The notes: generated by a model not told the origin, from the letters alone. DNA of 64,000 bases from Enoplosus armatus (GCF_043641665.1 NC_092200.1:15626694-15690693), one strand, 5' to 3'; positions 45,641 to 56,735 are shown, counted from the stretch's first letter. Numbers and translations: made by a program.

Positions 45641-46425
45641 ATACTATAATATATATACTGTAGCATTACAGAAAAAAAAGAATATTTTCTTCGGAAGTCA
45701 TACCTTTGTGAGTGAGCAGATCCGGCCACAATCAACAGGTTATTGTCTGAGCTTTCCTCTCTAATCACGACATTGTAGGTTGTAGGTCCTTATTTTTTCT
45801 TTGCATCTGGAAAAATATTTCAGCGTCATGGCTGCCTTTAAAATATATTTCTGGTAGAAAAGTTTTGAAGTGATTGCTGATGAGGCTGCATTCAACTCGA
45901 TTCAAAAGTACTTTGCTGTGCTGGTGTCAAGACCTGCCAGGCTTTAGGATGCCAGGGGTGGATTCCTATAGGCCTCACTATTTGTTCATCTCTGCTGTTT
46001 GTTTGCAATCACAAAAAAATGACACGGTACACGATAAAGCAATAGCAAGCTCCACAGGAAGCAAAGAGCTTCAATATCACAACCTCAGGAGACGCACTTC
46101 AGACGATTTTGTATATTTTTTCACTTTTTATAAATTGACTTTTCGAATGATTGCAACTGCTTTGATTAAATGAGATTAATTAAATCACGCAGGGGCTCAA
46201 TTTAAAATGTATCCCGTGGATTCAGTTTAAAGTATTTGATGTTGAAATGTGATCCCTTTCTAACCATCACAGTTTTCCTTTGTAGTGTTGTCATTTTATT
46301 TACATGCAGCAGGTTTTGTTTTTGTGCTCACCATGTGTGTTGCTCGGGAATATGGGCAAAGTCATGTTCACAGATGCCACACAAACTCTTTTTACTCGTT
46401 CAGTCTGTGAAAGCAGAGCCAGAAT
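45641..46425. other. Unannotated intergenic sequence
   Basis: No gene. AT-rich; the 99-codon frame at 45874-46173 has no family resemblance. Confidence 0.45.
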
Positions 46426-46835
46426 GATCGGACTGCATTTAACAGAATAAAAGATAAATGGAGAGTGACAAAGTGCCCCTGAGGGGTAGTGATATTTTTT
46501 GCCCTGACTCTTCTATGACACCTTGATAAGGCAATTATAGAGTAATTACCTTAACAAGTGGCATTAGAGAAAATTATCCTCACTTTTCTGCTAAAATAAC
46601 ACCAAATCAGTGGTGAGTGAATTTCAGAATCTCTAATCAGCATCTCATTAGATGCTGCAACTGCCTGATTTAGTCAGCCTTCAATGACAAATGCAATTAG
46701 CGCGACAAAACAACAAAAATGTGACAACATTGTGCCAAACACGCAGATAAATCCGTCACATCCTTCAGAGGTTTCTTCAATTCATAATGGCTAATTGTAT
46801 TTGGAGAGTCTGTGTGCACGATTCCAGCAACCCCT
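46426..46835. other. Strong candidate conserved non-coding element
   Basis: Dense homeodomain-like cores: GGCAATTATAGAGTAATTAC near 46530, GAATCTCTAATCAGC, GCAATTAGCGCG and ATGGCTAATTGTA. No repeats or coding signal. Confidence 0.4.
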
Positions 46836-47330
46836 GAGATGCTATCCGTGGCCTGCGTGAAACAAAAGGCTCAAAGTCAATGGGAGCCACGCCGGGAGTG
46901 AGTGTTGGAGAATCTCTCCTCTTTCAGCAAATGGAACAGATAAGCGGAAACGTTTCCCTCCTCTCTTCTCCCGAGTTAGCTGGTGCAGCAAGGTCAGGTG
47001 AATGTGATCAGCCACTGTGTCTAAGCGTATTATCAGGTGGAATCTGTGGAGTGACGTGAGCGGGCCGGGCCAAGTCAGCTGTCTGGGAAAATCATTACGC
47101 AGGGCCGGACGTTTTGGATAACTTTGGAGGCGATCGGCCGCTCGGGATGCGGCGTGGATCTCTGCGTGACCAAAACGCCCTTGAACAAAACACTTCCTCA
47201 TCGCGCCAGTCAGGAGCCTAATCGACAGTTGATGATTCTTAAGAGAACAGGCCGAGATGAGCTTGTGACGTTCAGTAAAACACACTGTATGTCCAAATCT
47301 TTAAAGCTGCAGCACCTACAGTGATATTAT
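46836..47330. other. GC- and CpG-enriched block containing the longest open frame
   Basis: The segment at 46880-47210 is visibly richer in CpG than its surroundings (GAGCGGGCCGGGCC, CGATCGGCCGCTCGGG). The minus strand is open for 147 codons (47285-46842). The product has no signal peptide, domain or family I recognise, and no splice structure is seen, so it is not called as a gene. A CpG-rich regulatory element is the simpler reading. Confidence 0.35.
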
Positions 47331-47413
47331 ATGGTGTGAAAGTGTCTCCATCAGGTATTTCATATCACTGTATACTCGTTACTAAAGTACATTTAGTTCT
47401 TTGGTCATGTACT

Positions 47414-47752
47414 TAAAGCTGCTCTAATCAATATTTTGTATTCTAACAATAGATAAAATGACTATGTGCAATGTAAAAAGGCTCTTTTTTAGCTCTCCAC
47501 CAACTCCCCAACAGCTGTCTGCTGCTGGAAACTAGTTTGATGAGAGTGGTGAGACTGAACCAAAACATTTAAGGTTTGGACCCGAAAACAAAAACAATGA
47601 GCTGGAAGGTGTTAAAACGCTCTGTAGAGCAGAGGGGAGCTGCAGAGTTGGGTGTTCATTTGTGGTACTTTAGTCACTATGAGTGAAAACGTTTACATAC
47701 ACAAAGTCATTTGATCCATAGTCAAAATTTTTTATATATATATAACGGCTTT
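47414..47752 (+). mobile_element. Full-length family B miniature element with inverted ends
   Basis: The left end AAAGCTGCTCTAATCAAT and subterminal AAAATGACTATGTGCAATG are mirrored by the right end in reverse complement: AAAGCCGTTATATATATA and CAAATGACTTTGTG. The ends thus form about 60-bp imperfect inverted repeats on a 339-bp body. The interior has GCTGGAAACTAGTTTGATG, ACAATGAGCTGGAAGG and GCTCTGTAGAGCAGAGG. No transposase is encoded. Partial copies lie at 14709, 30421, 40461 and 53113. Confidence 0.75.
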
Positions 47753-48343
47753 CAGTTGATTTTTTCCCCAGCATGCCTTAATTTAAAACAACCACGACTG
47801 GTATAAATGCTGTGTATAAAACCCCAATGTGCCTCATTATCTAAAATAACTTTTTCACATATTTCAATATAATTATCAATGTATCCCACATTCACTTTTT
47901 CTTCTGTTCACGCTAAATATTTTTTTTATGTTTATTTCAAATATTTATTTAAAATATGGATCCAGAAAGACAAGTTGACTTCTCTAGTCATCAGCTGCCT
48001 TCAGGTTGAGTCATGATGGTGTTCAGACAGTAAACAGATGCGTTCCGTTACTTTAAAAGTCACCAAAGTCAACTTCTTTAATTTATTTCCTTAATGTTTT
48101 GACATCACGCAAACTTGGAATTCATAATTAGTCTCGTAATCACAGCTCATTTATTATAAGCTATAATTAGTCAGAGATCAGCCTAATGATAAGACACAAT
48201 TATGTCTCCAGATGCATTGTCTCTAATCAAGCCCTAATATTCAAACACAGCCCAGTGAGTATAAGATGTAAACTGTCTGTCATCATGAAGCAACTTCCTG
48301 CATTTGTGACCCCCTTTAAATACAGCTCACCCTGTCTGCCTGC
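47753..48343. other. Unannotated intergenic sequence
   Basis: AT-rich. The part at 48060-48330 has TTCATAATTAGTCTCG and TATAATTAGTCAGAG and could be conserved non-coding. Confidence 0.4.
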
Positions 48344-48364
48344 GTGTGTGTGTGTGTGTGTGTG
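48344..48364. repeat. GT microsatellite, 21 bases
   Basis: A perfect GT run ending GTGCATG. Confidence 0.95.
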
Positions 48365-48439
48365 CATGTTAAGTGTGATGAGGTATAGTTATTACCATAC
48401 ATAAACTGGACGTTTGAAGTAAAATAGCATTTAATGACT

Positions 48440-48800
48440 TATTTGAAGTATTTGAATCGCAAAGGGGATGAAACATCCCTTTGAGGGAGGAAATGCCATA
48501 TTCCAATCAAACATTTCACTGTTGCGAAGGTTAATGAATGCCATTAGCCCAGCGCCAATAAATTCAGACTTGTACTTTCACGAGATGCATAAATTAGATA
48601 AAGGCCCAGAATCCAAAGCTTCATACGGCGGAGAGGGAGTGTATGACAGCAACACAATTACATGCCTGTGGAAGGAATGGCTGCTAAATGGAGGCAATTT
48701 GACAAGCTCCAACAACTGGGGGTTAGTATTTCCATCAACTTTTACTCGTTCTGTAAAGCACACTTCCTTGTGCGCAAGCTAGAACATCAATAAGCTGTTT
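48440..48800. other. Conserved-element-like block with a 104-codon open frame
   Basis: The plus strand is open at 48468-48782 and the minus strand at 48763-48578. The plus-strand product begins MKHPFEGGNAIF and has a protein-like composition but no family I know. Motifs such as GCCATTAGCCCAGCGCC and CATAAATTAGATAAAGG suit a conserved non-coding element equally well. The start context (GGGGATGA) is mediocre and no splice sites flank it convincingly. Confidence 0.35.
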
Positions 48801-49200
48801 TTGCGTGCTAAAATATTTATCAATTAAAATGTTGGTTCATTAACATATATTTACAACATTTATCCTAATTGTAGCTCATCTACATTCCCATTAGTGAGAT
48901 TCATCACTAAACTGAATAATGCCACACCAAAATGTTACCAATTCCACCGGTTGGGTTGTTGCACGACTGAATGGGTGACAATATTTATTTTCAGAGATAT
49001 TACAATAATTATTAACCAATTTGCACTTTATGTTTCCTTTGAGATGCTAATTAGCTGTTCATTTAGTTGTATCCTTTCAGCTAATGGCTCATCACTTCTG
49101 AAAGTGTCCTGCTCGGCACTAATAAGGTCTGACGTAGGCATTTTCTATACTTCATTACTCCTTTCAAATGATCATTGGCCTCCTTAATTAGATGATAGTT
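48801..49200. other. Candidate conserved non-coding element
   Basis: Repeat-free, with CCTAATTGTAGC, GAGATGCTAATTAGC, TTCAGCTAATGGC and CCTTAATTAGATG cores. The 97-codon frame over it has no family features. Confidence 0.35.
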
Positions 49201-50339
49201 GAGTTATAGCCCCACTGTAGACGGCGACCTTGAAAAGAAGTTGAGATCTGACAAATGACACCCCGAGCTTGAAAGCTGACGGCTGAGACAGAGCGACACT
49301 TTGTTTTGGTCGGCGTTTCTGCGTGTTGGTCACATTTCGGCTACGTGAGAACCTTATTAGGAAGATGCTATACCTGTGATTTTTTCATCTTTAAATGTCA
49401 GTAATACACTATTCTCCTGGCAGTTTACCTTCAAGTCATACAAGGAAAGCAGGAGAGATGAAGGAGGTGACTGAGTCAATGTTGACTTCATGCACAGTGG
49501 GGTGGGATATTAAAAATCTCTGCTCTCACTTTTGCAGTCTCTCCAAGTTGAACAATATTGTTGAGAATTCCCTCTTGAACACACTGAACTGATGACATGA
49601 ATGATAAAAAGTTCAATTATCTCCAAAATGCTTTTAAACGTGCCAACTGCTGTTGCCAAATATTTCAAGTTTAGTTTTGGTTAAAGTTGAGACTATCTTG
49701 GGAAATGTAGCTGCAATATTGTAGCAACTCACCTACACTTCATTAGAAAAAGCGCTTATCAAATGGGGAACTACTATCTCCTTAAGTAACCTCTGCAGAT
49801 GACTCTTTGATTCAGATTCTCTGTCGGCTCATAACCACAGGGAAAAGTCACCGCTAAAAAGATCGATGCGATGGAGAAGAGTTTCATGTCTAGAAGAACA
49901 TAAAATTGCACAAAAGATTTCATAGTTGTATGTGGGCTGCGTTATTTTTTCAGCTGTTAGCTGAAGTATATTCAAATATGGGAGCATGTCTAACATCAAC
50001 GGCCTGGAGATGACAGCAGTTTATGATCTGCTTCACCTTCTTCCACCTTCTCTCAAGCTGCTGCTCTGAAATCAACATCAAGGCCCATTCTTCTTTTTCT
50101 TACTACCAAAGTTTAGACTTTTGAAAAGATAAATTGTATACTGTTGTCATATCCATCTGCACAGTCAGTTCATGAAACAGTAAAAGCATTTTCCATGGGT
50201 TGACCCATACTCAAGTCTTACACATGTCCTCTGAGACAAATGTGTGATAAGCTGTATAAATGAACTTGACTTGTAAGATTTTGCCAACTGATTACATCAC
50301 TTAATTAAACAAAGACTAAGAGTCTACAGCACAGCGGTG
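49201..50339. other. Unannotated intergenic sequence
   Basis: No gene. The first 200 bases are mixed in composition; the rest is AT-rich and unassigned. Confidence 0.45.
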
Positions 50340-50990
50340 CTTTGAGCTAAATGCTAACACCAGCATGCTAATATGCTCACAATAACAATGCTGATGTGTT
50401 GTAGGTATAACTTTACCATGTTTACCATCTTAATTTAGAGTTTTAGCATGTTAACAAGTGCAGCTGAGGCTTTTGGGAATATTATTGTTTGCAAATATTT
50501 GGTCATAAACCAAACTATTGGACAAATTACAATTTTGACTTTCTGCTATAGACGAAAAGCGAAGGGTTGCAAAGTTATTGCAATTCATCCTGAGGTGGAC
50601 GAGAATGCATTGTATTGAATTCCATCCATCCAATAGTTGTTGAGATGTTTCATTCAAAGCCACAATTGCAAACCTCATGGAGCTCAAGTAGAAAAGTCAG
50701 GGGACCACCGAAGTCATTCGGATTCATCGTCTACGAAACACCAATGTCCACGCAAAATGTAGTAGATGTGGAGATATTTCACAGGATAAAAGAAAACATT
50801 TGACCTGCTGGTACGCTAGAGCAAAACTCAGAGGATCACCAAAGTCATTAGGATACATCTGTATCTGTACAGCAATCCATCCCATAGTTGTCCAGATATT
50901 TCAGTCTGGACCAAAGTGGTGGTCTGACGGACTGACAGGCAGTCAAACTGACATGGCCATCCCTGGAGCCATCCTGCCAGCAAGGCTAAA
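50340..50990 (-). repeat. Family A repeat, longest copy, reversed
   Basis: On the plus strand it starts TTTGAGCTAAATGCTAACAC, goes through GGTCATAAACCAAACTATTGG, three CATCC/ATAGTTGT modules (AATTCCATCCATCCAATAG near 50620; CAGCAATCCATCCCATAG near 50870) and ends GGCCATCCCTGGAGCC with GCCAGCAAGGC. Reversed, this is the full order of family A. It is about 650 bp long. Confidence 0.8.
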
Positions 50991-51775
50991 AATATATTCA
51001 TGTTCATGTAATCTACAAATCTCACAATGTGGCACGAGATGATCTGTCACAACACCTCCAGACAAGAAGGGTGACCTACGTCTTACACCACCCTTTTTCC
51101 CCAAAGCATGCTGGTATAGGCCTCGGGCCCCCAATGATCCTTCCTTTATTTCATCCTTCAACAACCAGTGGGCGGCATTTAAGAAAGCAGGAATTCAACA
51201 GCCAGGGCTTTGAGTTTGGTGCTCCTAGTTAACCAGACTTGCTCTGCTCCAACACTGAGGCGCCACTATCAGTCTTGATGTGCACCACCACATCACTCCA
51301 GTAAGCAAAATCCCCCGAGACGGGTCTTTTTTCAGTGCTAACATGTGAAATATTGCTTTGCTGGGTGTTCACTCAGGCGAGCAAAAATCATTGCCTCTCT
51401 CTAGGTAAGGTTGACAGATGGCCATCCACACTGTGAGAAAAACAAAAGGCTTGGATGGCAGAGTGAACAACCAGGTCGGCCCATGTTTTATCTCCCTTCA
51501 CTTTGTAAAACGGCCTCCAAGGTTAACCCCGGCTGGCTTTCTTTCTTCTCGTTTTATTTAAGGGGAAAATTGTGCACACATGCTTTCAGGGTGCTTCTTT
51601 TTGATTTTGAACTTTTCTTCCATGTTTTTGAATTGAAATCCACGTCAATACCTGGCGAGATATCTCTAGACATATTCTTACACTTAATCAGCACGCTTAG
51701 AAATTAACAGCTTCAAACTGAAATGCAATTTGCATGTGTTTGCTTGTGCAGAATAATCAAATCATGCAGTATTAG
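50991..51775. other. Unannotated intergenic sequence
   Basis: No gene. Short open frames at 50943-51232 and 51411-51707 show no family features. Confidence 0.45.
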
Positions 51776-52663
51776 GCCACGCATCAAGCGCTGGAGACAG
51801 TGGTTTTGTTCTGCCAGAGGTAATTGAGCCCCTCTGCCATCGTTTTTAGAACAGTGCCTGACATAACCACTGGTTGTCTACAATCTGACGAGTATCAGAT
51901 GAATAATTTTAATGTTAATTACACAGTAGCAGAAATACATTAGAAATCCCTTTCATGATGGGCAATGAAGGAAGTTAAAAATGTCGTTATATGCAGTACC
52001 CCAGGATACTTTTAAAAAGAGAGAGGACATGGGAGAGCAAGTGGCTGTGTTATATTTATAAGTGTTGCAGGTCGGGGGTTAAACTAAACTTTCTTTTCAA
52101 CTAGTTAAGCTTGAAGTCGAAACCCTGGAGGTCTGTAACTGTAGTTCATGACCCTGGAAAAACAATAAGACATTGCTGGGAGAGCATAGGTCAAATTAGG
52201 AGGAAGAAAAAGCTTTTTAAAGGTCATATATACACATACATATTTTTTCATTGTTTCCTGAAGTGCAGAAATGTAATCTTTTCTAATGGCAGCAATGATG
52301 GCAAGACTCTATTATTGTTTTTCATGGATATGATTTACTCTTAATTTCCAGAATAGAAGTTATTGATTTTTTTTATCTACCTGCTGTGATCTCCTCAGAA
52401 CTTCGACATAACTGCAGATGATCTCATTTTCAAACACTGTGACATGCTGAATTCTTAAAATGAAATGGAAGATTGATTTGGAGGATGTGATGAAAATCTC
52501 GGGTTGATCGCTGGAACATTTCTGCACATTTTGGTTCTTCATTTTCCAGGAGCACAGTGACACCAGTAACATAATATATAATTCTGTAAGATGTTTAATA
52601 TCTGTTGGATTTTACGTTTCTTTAAAATAAGGCTGATTTTTTAATATGATAGCATCGGCAGTC
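51776..52663. other. Unannotated intergenic sequence
   Basis: No gene. The part at 51780-51960 (GTAATTGAGCCCC, GAATAATTTTAATGTTAATTAC) resembles conserved non-coding DNA; the rest is AT-rich. Confidence 0.4.
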
Positions 52664-52797
52664 CATCCATCCATTCTCTACAACTGCTTATCCTTAGAGG
52701 GTCGTGGGGGGCTGCAGACGATCCCAGCTGACATTGGGCGAGAGGCGGGGTACACCACCATTCACACTCACGGGCAATTTAGAGTCATCAATTAACC
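52664..52797 (-). mobile_element. LINE/SINE 3' end fragment with ATGG tail
   Basis: The plus strand reads CCATCCATCCATTCTC, then CTGCTTATCC, GACATTGGGCGAGAGGCGG and GGCAATTTAGAGTCATCAA. I recall this as a ubiquitous teleost repeat whose minus-strand 3' end carries an (ATGG)n tail. About 55 bases known from the family are missing between GGGGTACACC and ACCATTCACACTC. It is cut at a TTAA by the element starting at 52796. Confidence 0.7.
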
Positions 52798-53112
52798 CTT
52801 TAACACCGCGTGTGTCGTAGGAGACACGTTTGCGCAAGCGCACTTTGGATCACCATAATTACGTCACGGTTTGCGCTATCGGGAAAATTCCAACGGTTTC
52901 TGAAAGCTGCGCTTTACAGCCAGGTTTAGGTTTTAAAGGGTTAAAACCTAAGCCTCAAAATGTCCGCCTAGACTTATTTGCTTCATTTGACTGAGAGGCG
53001 CGAGTGAAATTACCGTAATGACACCATATTGGCTGTAAAGCGCAACGTCTCAGCTTTCAGAAACCGTTGGAATTTTTCCAATAGCCGTGACGTAATTATG
53101 GTGATCCAAAGT
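52796..53112. mobile_element. Inverted dimer of a piggyBac-like (TTAA) miniature element
   Basis: Copy 1 (52796-52940, 145 bp) begins CCCTTTAACACC and ends GGTTTTAAAGGG, so its ends match 11 of 12 in inverted orientation, and TTAA flanks it on both sides (52792-52795, 52941-52944): the signature of piggyBac-type insertion. Copy 2 (52941-53112) is a reversed relative. Its arm 53030-53112 is the reverse complement of 52842-52922 with two small indels and few substitutions, and AAAACCTAAGCC mirrors GGTTTAGGTTTT at the junction. About 75 bases in copy 2 (52955-53029) are absent from copy 1. Copy 2 lacks the terminal CCCT. No transposase is present. Confidence 0.8.
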
Positions 53113-53376
53113 CTATGTACACCAGCTAGTCGCTAACGTTTGGTGCTGGGCAGGTAGCGTACAGTGGGTTTATCAGAGCCTTTTCACTGAAGAAAAGCTG
53201 CCTGCTGGAAACAATTAAGGTTGATGAGAGCGGTGAGAGCGAACCAAAACAATAAAGTTGTGGGCCGTAAAACCATAACAATGAGCAGAAAGATGCATGA
53301 AAAGCTGCATAGAGCTGAGGGGAACTGCAGAGTGGGGGTTTGTTTGTCACTAGGAGCGACCCCCATCCCATCACAC
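53113..53376 (+). repeat. Family B repeat, partial copy
   Basis: It starts within the family (CTATGTACACCAGCTAGTCG), then GTAGCGTACAGTGGGTTT, GAGAGCGGTGAGAGCGAACC, AACAATGAGCAGAAAGATGC and GCTGAGGGGAACTGCAGAG. The left part is cut off exactly where the piggyBac-like dimer ends. The minus-strand frames here are incidental. Confidence 0.75.
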
Positions 53377-53995
53377 TTTAATCTCTATCTTTAAGTCAGA
53401 GAATGTTCCTTCACCTTGGCACAGCAGCACCAGCCATCTATCAGTGAAAGATGGATACTGAAGTCGGGTGGGTGACATAAAGATGACCAACTCCGGCTCG
53501 GCAGTGATGGAGACGCTCCGTTGCTTTGATGCGTCGGTTGGCAATATGGTGTCAGCAAAACGGGCTGGATGGCTGTAAACGGAGGTGTCAAGCTGTAAGT
53601 CTGCATGTAGACGGGGTCACTTCACCTGGTTACTGAGGGCGAGAAGCTGCTCAGTCAACCCTGAAAGCATGTGTGCGGGATGATTTGATCTGCTGAGGCT
53701 GCATGGAGGAGGAAAACCCATCACATGGAGGAAGAATTCACTCCGGAGGCAGGATAGTAGAGACTCAGTATTAAAAATAACATCATGAGCTGCTGCAGCA
53801 TGACGTGAGGTATCATGTCACGCTGGGCACTCACATTCACTGTTAACCTCCTATGTATCTTTTATTCCCACTGTCCGTCACTCTCAGCAGTTCCTCTGGG
53901 TGGTCATAACTCATGCAGAGTTTTGTCGTGGAAGAAGCCTCCTGTCCTGTGGGATCAACTCCACGTTATCCCCCCTCAGCATTGATTAGCACTGT
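53377..53995. other. Unannotated intergenic sequence
   Basis: No gene seen. Composition is mixed with moderate GC; no repeat family assigned. Confidence 0.45.
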
Positions 53996-54420
53996 GTTAC
54001 TCTGACATGGACAGAGACAGATAGAGTCTCCTGGATCTGTCCGCCTGATAATACCCACTGCCAAAAGAGGGGAGGACGTTAAACCAAACAGGCACAATGT
54101 GTTCAGACATCTCTGCGGCTAATGTCAGGAGAAGGCGTTCCGACAAAGAGGAAATGAGGAGGTGACCCGGCGAGGCCACGATGCATATTGCTTTGACCCT
54201 CCCACTTGGCCCCGCCATTGTTTTTCAATTAATCGCAGCCACTTTGCGGCGAACGACACTGACAGATGGCAAGGTCTTTGTCGGGGGTTCACAGGGGTGC
54301 GAGGCAGATAGTGCTTACTGGTGGGGAAAAGTGAATTTTGGGGCCAAATGATACACGCCCCAGAGCAGAGCCACTGAGGCAGATTTCTAAGTGCTGATCT
54401 ATTCAAAGTGCAGGGAACCA
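53996..54420. other. Candidate conserved non-coding element
   Basis: GC-richer, repeat-free block with CATTGTTTTTCAATTAATCG (SOX/homeodomain-like) at 54218-54237, then GCGGCGAACGACACTGACAG. Two minus-strand frames overlap it without family features. Confidence 0.35.
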
Positions 54421-55146
54421 GGAAATAAGGTAGAGGTGTCTCTACAGGTCTGGAGGATATTACACCGCTATGTCAAGGGAGAGTTTTGCATGATGAAGAG
54501 ACGTAATTTAAGTATCATCATAGTTAGTCAATTAGTCTTTTAAACTTTTAGTGCAGCACACAGCCCTTTGTCAGTGCTTAAGAACGTCAAAACCTGTACA
54601 CATTGCTTGATTTATAGTGCCTATATTCATGTTGGCATAAAAATAATGACCACAATTTTCAGACTTTGTTATAATAAATAAATAAGAGCAATGCGATGAC
54701 GTTGCTGCTTCTATCAGCCCTCTGAGTTTTGTGTTGCTACCACAAAGCCGCCCCAAGCCCCTCGTATCATATGTCTACACTTCTATGGCATGAAACGGAT
54801 AACAAGTCAACTTTAAAATTTTAAAGTTAGCAAACAAAAATTCTTCAGTTGAGAGAACTGAGAAATTTAAGTTTGCTAAGCCTAGACATAGAACTTTGAT
54901 TAAACAAACAATATATAACAGTTTTTAAAGGTCTAAAGAGGTCAAATCTCTGATACTTCACAAGAGAAAAAGAAAAGAGAAGAGAAAAGTCAGACAACAA
55001 CACAAAAAGCTAACATTTGTTTGTCCATTTGCTTTCCAAAATTGCTAATCATCTCGTGGCCCCTCATATTTATCTTGGAACTACTGATTTACACCACAAA
55101 GAAAAATGCTTCATGACACAGAACAAGAACCAACATGGGGAGCTAC
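54421..55146. other. Unannotated AT-rich sequence with possible repeat debris
   Basis: GAACGTCAAAACCTGTACAC, GCTAATCATCTCGTGGCCCC and TTGGAACTACTGATTTACAC resemble phrases of family D. There is no full copy and no gene. Confidence 0.4.
54809..54828. repeat. Perfect 20-bp palindrome
   Basis: AACTTTAAAATTTTAAAGTT is its own reverse complement. Confidence 0.95.
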
Positions 55147-55355
55147 ATTTAAAGTGGCTATAATCAGTATTTGTATATTTACCTTTCAACTTTACCCACC
55201 CATAATATGTTGTGGATTTCAGCCTCCAAAGGGCTAAAAAACTATGATTCCTACTAATAAATGAACCATTTACAAAAAGGGAAAATTCAAATAATTATCC
55301 TTTCACGTAACCAGCCATGACGACACAGCAAGCAGCCAATTATGCTAGCAACTAG
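55147..55355 (+). repeat. Family C interspersed repeat
   Basis: TTTAAAGTGGCTATAATCAG leads to AATAAATGAACCATTTACAA, then CCAGCCATGACGACACAGC. The phrase AATAAATGAACCATTTAGAA with GATGATACAGCTGAC at 59645-59722 shows a second copy. Confidence 0.6.
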
Positions 55356-55778
55356 ACAGAAACACCACTCCAAAAGGACACTACAGTAAGGTTGATCTGT
55401 GGCATATCAACTTAAAATGGGATAAAAAAATTCAGTGTTGTGTACACAACTTGTTTCCGCTACCCCGAAGAGGCCAAAAAATCCATTGTTGTTATTCAAG
55501 TATTGCTAGACGTATGGGGAAATACAGAGATGAATGCAGCTGATCCTCCACTGCTTCTGGACCCCAGACTCCAGTGCTGTTGAGGGCCAGTCCACGCCGA
55601 TCCCTCTCCTTTATGGCCCACTAAAGCACTGGCAGATGTGCTGTTAAGTAGCTCTCAACGATTGTTAGTCGAGCCCTAACTTCTCCCTGGTGCTGAGCTA
55701 TTGATTTTGCATTAGATAAACATGAATCTTGTAAATAAGAGGTGAGCATGGATCCATTGACCCTCCCCATTGTGCTCT
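55356..55778. other. Unannotated intergenic sequence
   Basis: No gene. It contains the palindrome GTTGTGTACACAAC (55436-55449) and, at 55656-55680, GATTGTTAGTCGAGCCCTAAC, which looks like a lone end of family E. Confidence 0.45.
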
Positions 55779-55814
55779 GAGAGAGAGAGAGAGGGACAGT
55801 GAGAGAGAGAGAGA
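55779..55814. repeat. GA microsatellite (interrupted)
   Basis: Two GA runs (55779-55793 and 55801-55814) separated by GGACAGT. Confidence 0.92.
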
Positions 55815-56735
55815 GCTTTAAACATTAGCCGACACAATGAACGGAGCTTCATTTGAAGCGTAATTATCTTTCCCACTGAAGTGCAGTGAGGGGACAAATG
55901 GGAGAGCCAGAGGTGACATAGATTCTCTACTGGTGGACTACAAAGGTCAAACCCCCCCAGCTAAAAGACTAGCGAGGGAAAAAATAGAGTTATTATGACT
56001 AACAAATACAATTTAAGCTAAAAATCAAAGTTGCCTGCGAGATGGAAATATTGATGAATGCTTTCAGCAAAGAAAAGAGATTGGGGTCAGAGTACCTTGG
56101 AGCTTTTTATCTATTTGAGTGGCCTTTACAGTTCAAGTGGCAGGAATTAGCATTGCATATGAAGATTTTCAATGCATGACAGAACAGCCGTGTTTACTGT
56201 TTTCCCATCCTCAATAAGCAGAAAATAGAGGATAGAGAGTAGGCCTTCTGGGCTTTGTTGTATAAATTATTTATCAATGTCTGTCGGGGACAGGAGTCTC
56301 ACCAGAATGTCAATATATATACACTGGTGGAAAAAGGTTATGGTGCTGATCTGACCCTATAATTTCAATCTACTGTACGTGATATGGACATAAAACAATA
56401 GCATGGTGCTATGACTCTTGGTTTACTGCCACAGATTTTCATCAGGGCTTTAATGATACCAATAATGTTCCAAGCACTGAGAGGACAAAAATTCATTTCA
56501 GAAAAGAGGGGGGAAAAAAAGCCCTGATGGTGTTTCATCCATCTGTTGAAGCAGCTTTTTTTCTGTAGTGAGGAATTTATGAAAAAGTCTCTAACAAGTC
56601 TGATTTATGTTTATAGGCTCCTAAACAGACAGGTAGTCAGTGGAGCTCGGGGAGCGCTAAACAGAAGTACATAAAAACAATGGAGAAGGGATTGGATCAG
56701 CTCAGCTGAAACACATTTGTCCTGGGGGAAAAAGC
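55815..56735. other. Unannotated intergenic sequence
   Basis: No gene. Parts at 55820-55920 and 56150-56290 are repeat-free and may be conserved non-coding. Confidence 0.4.

Noticed and set aside
46842..47285. 147-codon minus-strand open frame, longest in the window
   Set aside because: No domain, signal peptide or family resemblance; lies in CpG-rich DNA where stops are rarer; a plus-strand frame overlaps it. Reported as a region, not as a CDS.
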